DNA of 64,000 bases from Misgurnus anguillicaudatus. Its lineage: Eukaryota > Chordata > Actinopteri > Cypriniformes > Cobitidae. Within the stretch, counting starts at the first letter, position 1. Every line of letters begins with the position of its first letter. The translations under genes were made by a program, and so were the position numbers. The stretch is from NCBI RefSeq assembly GCF_027580225.2, contig NC_073343.2:248001-312000 (forward strand), in the 5' to 3' direction. The notes under the pieces were generated by a model. That model searched no databases. It was not told where the DNA came from and saw only the letters and a program-made list of their open reading frames with translations. Below, piece by piece: positions 1-10,049 of this stretch.

Positions 1-1060
1 TTGTTTTTTTTATTCATATTTAGTGTCTTTTGTGTTGTTATTGTTTTGGCGCGAGGTAAAAGTTAATAAAACTATACTTGTATAACGTTACTATTGCTTT
101 CCCATTTACTCTTAACGCAAAAAGAGCAATCGATTATTATTAAACTTTGTTCTTGTCAGTACTATATAAAACGTTTTTTATAAGTGTCAGAGAGATGTTT
201 TTGCATGCTGCTTATAAATATATCAGTGGCGATATCTCATAACATGTTTTAATAGTCACGTCACGATAAAGTAAATGATCAATGTCCACATTTAACAGCT
301 GCGGTGCTTACCTGCAGTTCCACGGTGTTTTCGCGTTCTGATAAGAGATATAGCTCCAGAAAAAAATAGTTTACATTCCTCTTTCCAAGTGTTAATCGTC
401 CACACGATGTGACAAGACATAACTTCCATTAACTTTAACGTAACATCCAAGAGCGCTGATCTTTGACGGAATAATAACTTCCGATTGGGATTGACACACT
501 GATTTACGAGCTAGTGAACTAATGAGACACACGGAGAGTGATTAAAAACAGCGCGTTTGTGTGTGTCCGTGTGTGTGTGTGTGCAGTTTTTCCATTCAGA
601 GATGAGCCTGTTTAGAGGACCTCCATTCACTAGGTGGCGGAATGATACGAAAGGTGAAGCGGTTACTGTGCCGTTATCAGTAGAATATGGCACGCCTCTT
701 AGCCAATCAGATTCGAGAACCAAAAATAACTGTTGTATAATTTGCTTTAAATGTAAAATTATGACAGAACATGTCATTTATGAATTTAATTTTAACAAAT
801 GAAAATAATTTATAGAAATCCTACTAATGTAGCCTATGTATTTTAAATAACTGGCTGCTTATACTGTAATAACCCAAAGAAATAATGATTAATAACAATT
901 TATTTTCTTTATTAATTAACATTACCATTCCAGAGTTGAACAAAATAAGGTTGAGTTTACCTTATACTAATATTACAGTGGTCAGTCTTAACAGTGTTGG
1001 ATATTCGGCTCGTCTTGATTTAATAATTGTATTTCGCCGAATGTAAAAAAAACATCCATA
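1..1060. other. AT-rich non-coding segment, probable old repeat
   Basis: No credible gene is seen. A short GT-rich tract lies near 557-585. The stretch at about 640-725 (ending near AGCCAATCAGATTCGAGAAC) resembles a dispersed fish repeat known to me by eye, but neither end is visible. The ORFs here are short, overlap on both strands and lack splice or domain signals. Confidence 0.4.
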
Positions 1061-1674
1061 TCTGAATGAATAGGACTCGGGAAGTACAATATACGTGCGT
1101 TAGTAAGACCTTATGGCAGATCACATTGGCCAAAACATGAAATGAACCGCGTTTTCAAAAGATATTGTGGGCAAACACAGACATTTGCATCCGGACGGGT
1201 TTACATTTCTCAGAGGCCTTCTGAGTTTGGCGAAAAACAGTAGGTAAATTGCTCTGGAATTTTTACGGAGATCGTCAGAGAAAACACAGACATGGCTGAT
1301 TCAGACGGGATTAAAAACACAGAGGACCTCTCAGAAGCACAATTTTCTAAGAGGTCCCCCTGTAAAACGATTTCCATCCGAATAGGGCTTAAAGAACCTT
1401 TTTATTTACTATAAAAGACCTTTTGTGAAACAGAAAAATAAAGATATCATAAGTACTATTCGGACGGGATTAGTTTTACATAGGGAGGTGGGGTAAAGCA
1501 AGTTTTTATCAGAGTTTCTCAGTGATTTTAGTCCTGTCTGAATGCTCCATGTCAGTAATCATTACGGACAATGTCAGTAAAGATTACGGCGATTTTTACC
1601 TTCAGTAAAAAGGTCCGGAGAAATAACTTAGGTAATACTAATCCAGTGCGAATAGACCAGCTGTAAATATACAC
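1060..1674. repeat. Cluster of repeats with the motif CTATTCGGACGGGATTAG
   Basis: Variants of this motif recur in both orientations at about 1190, 1300, 1375, 1458, 1545 and 1640. The same motif, inverted, is at 16235-16260 on the far side of the large transposon. This suggests one or more small inverted-repeat elements, one of which was the insertion target of the 14.1-kb palindrome. The family was not identified. Confidence 0.5.
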
Positions 1675-1682
1675 GTAAATTG
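1675..1682. repeat. Left 8-bp target-site duplication GTAAATTG
   Basis: The sequence immediately outside the left end of the palindromic element is GTAAATTG. The identical octamer lies immediately outside the right end at 15813-15820. This is the signature of a single transposition event by an 8-bp-staggered integrase. Confidence 0.9.
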
Positions 1683-2009
1683 CAACCCAGGCTCATTGGA
1701 AATACGTTACTCTGCCTACATTTTTGCAAAACCTAAAATACGTAGCTGAAAGTACATTTCCCTGTGAAACGTCCACTAGAGGCGCTATGTGGTATACAGC
1801 GAGTCATACTTGGCCCGTATCAGATGCATGTTTATTAACGTTTATAAAAGGGACAATATTAATAAAGGATGTTCAGACTTGTCATCATACACTCATTTTG
1901 TAATCAATTAGTAATTTTTCCATGTTTTTGAGGTGCCAAGAGCACATATCTTCTGGATCACACTTCCTCGAGGTCATCGCACTTACTCGAAGTAAGTTAC
2001 CGAAAGAGT

Positions 2010-2635
2010 ATGGTATTGCCTCGCAAACGGAACAATTTATAATAAAAATGCATTTGTATGTTTTCGTTTTGTGTGTTTTGATGAAATTAAACGGCAGGGA
2101 ATCGCACAATAATGATATCGCGTTGATTTCGTAATACGTACCAAACCGCACAAAACTAACGTTATATGGCAAACTATTCTTGAACAGCCAGACCAAATAT
2201 TTTACATGGGTCTACGTGTCTCACTACCGAGCCTCGAGTAGGCTATGAGTTGTAACTGTTAATCCGAATAGATAATATCAAAAGATAATAAAGTTTTGCC
2301 AGAACGTAACGATATGTACGTTTCAGTCAGGTGATTGTTTTATGTACTCGGTGAAACGTACAGCAAGTTAGTGAGCAGTGGACACCCGGCTTATGGTATT
2401 GCCTCGCAAACGGAACAATTTATAATAAAAATGCATTTGTATGTTTTCGTTTTTTGTACAGAGACTCGAGTAGGCTATGAGTTAACTGTAACTGTTAATC
2501 CGAATAGATAATATCAAAAGATAATAAAGTTTTGCCAGAACGTAACGATATGTACGTTTCAGTCAGGTGATTGTTTTATGTAGGCCTACTCGGTGAAACG
2601 TACAGCAAGTTAGTGAGCAGTGGACACCCGGCTTC
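2010..2635. repeat. Imperfect direct tandem duplication near the left end
   Basis: A unit at 2010-2392 is followed by a shorter copy at 2393-2635. The second copy lacks about 140 bp of the first. Shared landmarks are ATGGTATTGCCTCGCAAACG at the start and GTGAGCAGTGGACACCCGGC at the end. The mirror image lies in the right arm at about 14866-15485, so the duplication predates the palindrome. Confidence 0.85.
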
Positions 2636-2787
2636 AATTACCCTGGTACAAAAAATATATTTTATTGACCCCCATAATCTCAATTGATCTGTTCTTTTAT
2701 GACCCGGATCATATTTATCTGGCCATTCAACTGGGTTTTAAATGTTAATATTCCCTCGCAGTCTGATCTCAAATCAGCTAGCGCGGT

Positions 2788-2945
2788 CTGCGGTGAGTTA
2801 AAGAACGCTGCAGGTTCAGTAACATTCAGCGGTGAGTTTACGCTCAAATGCGGGTAAAACAACATTCAGAGAGGAGTTTTATTAAAACAGCGATCATCTG
2901 CAGGTAAAACAACACTCAGAAGTGACTTTAACAACGCTCCACGGC
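2788..2945. repeat. Degenerate ~45-bp tandem repeats with donor-like motifs
   Basis: About four degenerate units share a piece like AACATTCAGCGGTGAGTTTA or AACACTCAGAAGTGACTTTA, with intervening CTGCAGGTAAAAC. Several match a splice-donor consensus (G|GTGAGT, G|GTAAAA). They are mirrored in the right arm. They lie upstream of the KDZ-related gene and could be part of its 5' leader, but this is inference. Confidence 0.45.
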
Positions 2946-3254
2946 GCGTGAGAGTAGCATTTTAAGCGTTTTCTGCTCATCTAACTGTTAGCTTTGATTA
3001 CCATGCTGGATGGTAAATAATTTTTATCAGAGGCTCGTTGATGTTAACAAATATAGATATAAATATACATTTTACTATACTTCGATTGTGTTTGATTAAT
3101 TTATGTGTTATATGATTATTAATTTGTTTATTTAAAATCCTGTAATTTAATAACTCTGACGTCATCGAACGTCATTTTTTTTATCGTAGTTGACCTTTGC
3201 ATTGAGTATGAAAGTTAAGGGGCAGTCTGATGTCTACTCTACTGCTAAAAACTA

Positions 3255-3447
3255 CTAAGACCAGCATAAGCTGGTTTTAGCTGGTCTCCCAGCTTAGTTT
3301 TAGCTGGTATTGCTGGTGTAGCAAGCTGTGTTTTGGTCACCTTGACCAGCTGATCCACCAGCTTGTAGGTTTGCCAGGCTGGGAGGACCAGCTTAAACCA
3401 CCTTAAGCCAGCTACCAGCTTATGCTGGTCTTAGCTGGCTTTTCCGG
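3255..3447. repeat. Hairpin repeat of the ACCAGCATAAGCTGGT type (left arm)
   Basis: The block is built from iterated AGCTGGT/ACCAGCT units, starts AGACCAGCATAAGCTGG and ends with the reverse complement. This is a very common fish hairpin repeat. The mirrored copy is at about 14053-14245. Its presence in both arms means it was inserted before the arms formed. Confidence 0.75.
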
Positions 3448-3854
3448 TAGGGAATATCAAAATTAGATAACTTAATTCAATAAATTGTGTCGTGTAAAAG
3501 TTAATCCTGCAGCAAGATACAGGGAAATGCAAGATTTTCAGTAGTGATATACCTATATTACACTAGCTCGCAACTAAGTTATTATGTTGACTTGTGTGCG
3601 TGAGTGCGTGTGTGTATTATTAGTTATTTATTTATTTTCTGTTTATGTCCTTCAAATTTGCAAGCTTCAAACTCTTTATACCCCCACCACCACAAACAAA
3701 CCAAAAACAAAGGCACTTTTAATAGTCACATGTGTTTTGTTAAACTGTACTTGTCAGTCTCACTGTAGCACTCTCTGTTTACATTTATATTTGTTTTATC
3801 TGTTGTTCTCTTTGTTGTGAGTCTTTCTGTCTGTTTGTGTTTCTGCCCATCAAC

Positions 3855-4019
3855 ATGTCCATCCATTCAGAGCTCCAATATCATCTTATGATCTTGGATA
3901 ACTTGGTTGATGGTCAAGAACTGAAGGATGAGCTCCAAAGTCCTGATGACACTCTTGGTGAGCTGCAAGAAGAGGAAGCAGCAGCGCCAGTGAAGACACC
4001 TGAGCCGAGGGTGCATTAG
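3855..4019 (+). CDS. Possible 5' exon of the KDZ-related gene (left arm)
   Basis: The reading frame starts MSIHSELQYHLM and is acidic (residues such as DELQSPDD and ELQEEEAAA) before a stop at 4017-4019. It lies upstream of the recognisable KDZ exons on the same strand and is conserved without frameshift in the right arm at 13645-13481. I could not place a splice donor that links it in phase to 5065, and I do not recognise the sequence. It may be a separate small ORF or chance. Confidence 0.25.
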   Translation: MSIHSELQYHLMILDNLVDGQELKDELQSPDDTLGELQEEEAAAPVKTPEPRVH

Positions 4020-5064
4020 AGAAAAGAGACATTGATGGGAAATATTGTCTATGCAAGGTCAAGCAGTAATCAACCAAGGAAAGGTCAGTATTGTTTACAT
4101 TTTAAAATATATTTTTAGGATCTACACTATCTCCTGCATGTTTGTGCACTCTCACCCCGCATCAAGGCCAGAGCAAGTGCCCTCTTTGTAAAGTTTCTGC
4201 TAATATCTGTCATAACAGAAAAAGAGCGCTCACGCTTCAATATTTGATTGACAAGAGAGTTGCATCTGTGGTTGCCTAGCAATTTGCGCCCTTGCGTTTC
4301 CACACATTTAAAACGCGTTTGGTGTGATTGACCCCTAAGGCTATTGTCAATAGCCAATCAGATGCTTTCTTTATAATCGGTTCTATTTGAGCAGTCTTAT
4401 TTGCTGTCATCATCTGCATGACGCATAGATATCCATACAGTTATTGGACTGTTAACATAAGGGTTTGGGAAAATAAAGTGTTCTAGTTTTTCTCTCAAGC
4501 TATAATGTTAAACAGTGAGCTTGCACCATTACAGACTGTAACCAGACTGTGCCACTAGCCTTGGGACAAGTTGGAATTTGTAAATATGTATATTATATTG
4601 TATGTTATATATAAATGTTGCTTTGTGTTGTTTTAATTCTCTTAAGCAGATCACATTCGGAACACTGATCCTCCCAATGTTCTTGACACTCATTGTGAGG
4701 TTGGCTTTGCTCCAGAGACTGTTGGTGTACTTCAGTGTGTTTAAATGATCATTTATATCTGTACATATACAGAATATGACAGTGGGTTATAATGTAAATA
4801 AATACATAGTTTATTTTCTTAAATTAGCTTGAATACTGGACCTTTTACACATGAAGTACACTTAGATGCTGTAAATATATATGTATAAAGAGAAATATAA
4901 AAGTATTGTTTTTGTATACTATTTTAACTATTTTAGTGTTTTCTACAAGATCACTGAACAATTTCTCAGAGGCATCACCTCCTGGAACCCCAAGAGATCC
5001 TCTTCTGGCTTCCTCAAACTGGAGCACACGTCAAAGTCTCTTTTCAGAGAGGTGGAGGGCATAG

Positions 5065-7222
5065 AGACCCCGTCTGCTGAACACGGCTGTGGCACAAGAA
5101 AATGTTTGTGGGAGAAGTCCAGCTGTTATCCAATGTTGTGACTGTCAACCTCGCCCCTTCTTCTGTGCTGAATGTGACGTCATCATGCACACCAAACATG
5201 TCCTCCATAGCATAGATGCCATGACTGCTGAATTCTTCCAGCCATTACCTTTAACAACTGTTGTGGTGGATACGGCTCTTTCCCATTGTGGTAAGTTTTG
5301 TGTACGTACATCATATATCATTTTCAGAATAGTTAAGCTACAGTAATATGCTTTACTATCTCAATTATACCTTTTTGTTTGATGTTGAATGTATGTGGAT
5401 ACACCGTGTCAGTCAGCATTTTAAACATGTACATTCTCATGTACTTTTTCAACTATGTGCTTCACCACTATTTATCCATTACAATCTTATGTTACTCAGT
5501 CAAAAGAAATGATCTTAATTGTCCTCTACTGTATGATGTTTTTCAGTGCGGCTTGTACCTGTGGAAATGCCTTACAAAATCTGTGGTTGTTCACCAGAGT
5601 CATTAAGGGTCTGTCCAGGAAAGACAATTGCTGTGGTCACAATTAATGGTAAGAATGTAAAGAACTTTGTTTTGTCCTGTTAAAGCAGAATCTTAAATAT
5701 CTTTTCATACTTAATTCCCAACAATTTAGCATAGATGTGAGCTCCAACACCTTCTTAACATTCATTTCCTTTTAGTATTTCATACCAAAGCCCATGATTT
5801 TAAATGTGAGGTAAGGAAAAGTTGCTGTGTGATAGAAAATAAATTAAACATCTGGTTCTTTCTTTCTTTCCTAATTTTTAACCAGGTGAAATGGAGTATG
5901 GCATATCAGGATGTTGCTGGATTAACACTAGGAGAGGAGGTGGAACAGTGCAATGCCTTCCTCTCTAGGATCGCAGTGACCACAAAACCCAAGTCAAAAG
6001 CAAGTAAAACAACTGCACTAGCAGGTGCAATACTGCACTAGTTATATAATCATATAATAAATAGGGGGAATAATATGGTGACAAAATATTTTCTGTGTTT
6101 GCAGTATGCTCAGACCTGCCGACCCTCATGGCCATGGGCTGGAATCAGCAAAAGTTTGACAATTTGGCCATCTCGCTGATATCAGAAGGTAATGACATCA
6201 GTAGAGTTTGTGGTAGATGTTTTGAATTGTGTGTTAGTAGTGTTTGAAGCTGTGCATTAAAGATTTGGTTTTGTTTCTTGCTATCTGTGATTGTTTGTCA
6301 TTGTAGACCAAAAAAGCTCTGCAAAGCCAGTTACAAAACCTAGAGGCCATGAAAACCCAATGACTTAAGACTTTCTCATAATTGCATTCCAGACTCTGTC
6401 GATCTAAGGACTGAGGAGGAGCAGAAGATTCTTGTTGCAGGGATGGACCATCATTGGAAATCTCTTTCAGCTTGTGCTGATGCCCTCGGAGAGCTGTCCT
6501 GCTTGTTTTCTAATGAGACAATGAAAAGTATGTATTTGTAATATATGGCATAATGGCAATGGGTATTTTTATTTTGTTGTTAGTAAGAGTATAACCTATT
6601 AACTAAAATCTGCTAAAGTGCACATTCACAAAACTAACTATATATAGAACATGTCCTCTCTAATCATTGAAGTAACAAGTAGTAAAACACATTTTATTAA
6701 AGGAAATTTAAATATTTTACTATGTTCTTACCTTAACTTAGACAAATTAATACACACATATCTTTTTTCAATGTGTGCTTTTTAAGTTTTGTACAGTGCC
6801 TCGTGAATGTGTGTATTAATTAATCTAAGTTGGGATCTAAGGGATTTTTTTACCAGTAATTAATACCTGTGTTTTGTCAGAATGTATCATATTAGGATGA
6901 TACTGTAATTTGGTCTAGTAGAGGAGAACAATGATGTTTTCCTATAAGTACAAGTACCTCAAAGTTGTACTATGTTTTCTAATGACATTATCTGCACTTT
7001 GATATTACAGTGGCAAAACCTGAGATGACACCTGGGAGCCTGCCCGCGAATTCCAGCACAAGTCCCCACATCCCAACCAGCTTTCAGCATGACTGCCTAC
7101 ACCTGTACATTATCAAGCACCCTTCAATTGTTTATTTTTGTCTTTGCTTGCTGTTCTTTATTAAAGTTTTTGCACAGTACCCAGTCTCTTTTAGTGTTTT
7201 TTTTTTATTTTGTATTTTTTAA
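5065..7222 (+). CDS. Core-less KDZ transposase-derived gene, left arm (5' incomplete)
   Basis: Seven exons join in phase: 5065-5290, 5547-5648, 5776-5810, 5886-6003, 6105-6188, 6393-6527 and 7011-7222. Each internal junction has AG/GT borders, and together they give 303 codons plus TAA. Exon 1 carries CDCQPRPFFCAECDVIMHTK, and the exon 1/2 junction gives SHCVRLVPVEMPYKICGC then SPESLRVCPG, typical of the CxC3-like cluster that accompanies fish KDZ transposases. Exon 3 keeps only FHTKAHDFKCE. Exons 4-6 match the family's C-terminal part (GEEVEQCNAFLSR, GWNQQKFDNLA, MDHHWKSL). The several hundred residues of catalytic core normally lying before exon 3 are absent. The last exon adds a hydrophobic tail not known to me in the family. 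A possible ATTAAA polyadenylation signal is at about 7159. The 5' start is unresolved: an in-frame TAG precedes 5065. It acts presumably in DNA or protein binding, if expressed. Confidence 0.6.
6307..6363 (+). pseudogene. Bypassed KDZ exon remnant, TKKALQSQLQNLEAMKTQ
   Basis: Between exons 5 and 6 of the left-arm gene lies a piece coding TKKALQSQLQNLEAMKTQ followed by TGA. It resembles the coiled-coil stretch that in full-length relatives follows the GWN..K segment. Entering it from exon 5 would shift frame, whereas exon 5 joins exon 6 in phase without it. It looks like a lost or skipped exon. The mirror is at about 10966-10910. Confidence 0.5.
6697..6845. mobile_element. Family A hairpin MITE, internally deleted (left arm)
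   Basis: It starts TTAAAGGAAATTTAAATA, passes ATCTTTTTTCAATGTGTGC and closes with a short inverted copy (TTAATCTAAGTTGGGAT). It belongs to the same family as the copies at 20570, 32921 and 36264. It is mirrored at about 10427-10575. Confidence 0.7.
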
Positions 7223-7528
7223 AACCCTGTATTTGTCATGAACTACACAGCAGACAAGAAGTGTCCCATGCAAGATCATAAGGTAAAGAGTTAGTGCTGG
7301 TTGCCATTATGAAATTCCCAAAGGCATTATATTTAAAGATTTTTGGAGCACTGGTTTAATATAGGTAAGTCTACTTAAACTATGTGGAATGCCAGACATG
7401 AATAATACCGCACATATGTTCAATTACAATATTACATAAGAGTTACTTTAACGTTTATAATTGTTATTAAAAAAATAATTTACTTACATATATTCAGAGT
7501 AAAATAATGAAAATGTATTACATATTTA

Positions 7529-9750
7529 TACAGGGCCAAGCAATCTGTGCTTTTGGTCTTTTTCTCTTACTTTTACAAGATCTCCTGAGAAAAGTTTTGA
7601 TGTGTTTTGGTTAAGATTTTGGAAGCATGGAAGTTTTTTTCCATTTCTGAGTTGGGTGTGTAAGTCACCAAATCCAACCTTATATTATTTGAATCACTGT
7701 CGTCTTACCTAAAACAGCATTTGAAACATGTCAGCAAGTCCTAGTAACTGATAGCTGGGATTAAAAACATTTTACAAAGCTGGGTTAGTTTTCACACAGT
7801 GTTACAATGAAGCCTCAGGTATACGATGATAATGAAATGAAAACAATGTAAATACTATTCATCAAAATGATAACTGTTAATACTATATCGGAGGAAATAA
7901 CTCACTATTATGATTAATTTGTCTTAATTGTGCAGCCCTTTTGAAATATATTTATTTCTATTTATTAATGCATAATACAAGGATGGTTAGATGAAGGATG
8001 ATGGATGGATGAATGTGTGGATATCTATTATAGGCAGATATATAAACAATATCCACCTTTAGTATATAGACAGAATTTTATTGAATTTTAATAATTTTTT
8101 AGCAGGTGTTACAACAAACCCTCTGTTTGTAACAATGAACCCCACCTAGGGGGTAATGTTTGCCCTCCTGTAACTTTCGGTGTAATTGTATGATAATGGT
8201 AGGTCTCACAAACAAACTTTAAGTGTTCATTTGCAGCAGAGATGTGTGTGTTGATTGTGTAAAAAATGATTCATCTAACTTAAATATTTTTTGAATGATA
8301 GAGCCAAAGCCAAAAAGCGTTGTGCCTCACTCTCACCCACTGTTTTGCAGTAGATATTTTAGGTATCTCATTTTTTTCATCTGATTTTCTATTTATATTC
8401 CACTGCCATTTAGATTACTTGGCATCACATGCGAGAGCTTATAAAATATTGTTATAAACAAAAAGTCTCAAAAGAAACAATTTGATTGGCAAAAATAAAT
8501 GAATTGGCAACTAATTTGCTGATCATTTGTCCTTTGCATGAAAAATCATGTCATGGTCAAGCATTTATTTGTTATAAATAAATATTTATAAAAGAGGTTT
8601 CTCTTCAACTGTTACTGTAGTTCTGAATTCTGATTACATAGTCTCACAATATGAGCAAAACCTAACACAATCAAGATATGAATTTGGAAAAGGGAAATAA
8701 AAATAAAAATATTGTTCTGATAAAAATGTCACTCAGCACAGATTGTTATCCATGATGAAGAGCGTACATCTGTGTAGGTTTTACTGTCCTTCATCTCCCA
8801 GGGGCCCATGTAACAACCCATGGAAATGCAAAAATAATGCACATTTCAAATGGCTGTATAGCAAAGTCCGATTAGTTTATTAAAGAGAAAATTGGTAGGA
8901 CAACTATTTATGATATGTTTACTAAATAATGTTGAACAGAGATTTCTGACATACATGGAAAGCTGTTAAAAAAGCATTTTAAACAGTACTCACAGTAAAA
9001 TATCAAATTTCATTCTAACTCTTAAATATGTCATAGAGATTTGTACAATGAACATATTTACATGCCATTTTGTTCATTAAAGATTGTATTTATTTAATTC
9101 CATTACTAAACGTTTTAAAACTACATTGCCCATAAGCCATTGTCATTCTGTCGATGGGACGGGGAAACATGGCGCTGTTAATTGTAGTTCATTGAAGCCT
9201 GTAGTTACATTATAGGGTTAGGATCTCGATAAACGGGTAATTTCTTTTAACATAGCAATACCTAACAATAACTGACAGTATTACTAAGGTCACAACAACG
9301 GCAAAACAAAGTTTGCAAAACGGATCACTTATTATTTTTGAATAAAGTTAGTCCAATCACAGCGTGTACGGCAAGGAAACGTCACACGTGTCTATATATG
9401 GTTATCACGTGCACGTTCTTCCTGAATGTAAATGATCAGCACGGCTGTAAATCGCTATAGGTACATTTATAATGTTTATTTATATCACAAACACAGACTT
9501 AACTGAAACAGAAAAGTTTTCTCAGTAATCTAAGCAAATATTTATTTCAATAGTATAAGCCTAAAGGTAACTTGTTGCAGATGTATTGTATGTGAAATAA
9601 ATAATACAATATTTCCAAATGTTTAATTTTTGCTTACAAAATTAAATAAAGTTATTGTAGCATGCAGGCTGCTATCAAAAATATATTTTCTGTCCTTTAA
9701 AGAAACATCCAAAAATAAAATATGTTTGAATTACTGTTTTAAATATGAAC
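7529..9750. other. Unique spacer (loop) of the palindrome
   Basis: This 2.2-kb AT-rich stretch has no inverted partner and no convincing ORF. A short GC-richer part at about 9119-9240 holds AAACTACATTGCCCATAAGC, close to a ZNF143-type ACTACAATTCCC element, followed by GGAAACATGGCGC. A run of CACGTG-containing sequence lies near 9385-9415. Promoter activity is only a guess. Confidence 0.5.
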
Positions 9751-10049
9751 TAATACATTTTCATTATTTTACTCTGAATATAAGTAAATTATTATTTTTT
9801 TAATAACAATTATAAACATTAAAGTAACTCTTATGTAATATTGTAATTGAACATATGTGCGGTATTATTCATGTCTGGCATTCCACATAGTTTAAGTAGA
9901 CTTACCTATATTAAACCAGTGCTCCAAAAATCTTTAAATATAATGCCTTTGGGAATTTCATAATGGCAACCAGCACTAACTCTTTACCTTATGATCTTGC
10001 ATGGGACACTTCTTGTCTGCTGTGTAGAGTTCATGACAAATACAGGGTT

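Larger units (their letters stand above)
1683..7528 (+). repeat. Left arm of the giant inverted repeat
   Basis: The arm pairs with 9751-15812 in reverse complement at very high identity. Pairing ends near AATGTATTA at 7528. Relative to the right arm it lacks about 230 bp near 4125 and carries a 6-bp TAGGCC insertion near 2586, plus scattered substitutions. Confidence 0.9.

Noticed and set aside
2010..2635. CRISPR-like array
   Set aside because: There are only two long unequal tandem copies, no short regular repeats with spacers, and the genome is eukaryotic.
4881..5141. ORF covering the first KDZ exon in another frame
   Set aside because: It is out of phase with the cysteine-cluster frame that continues through the later exons.
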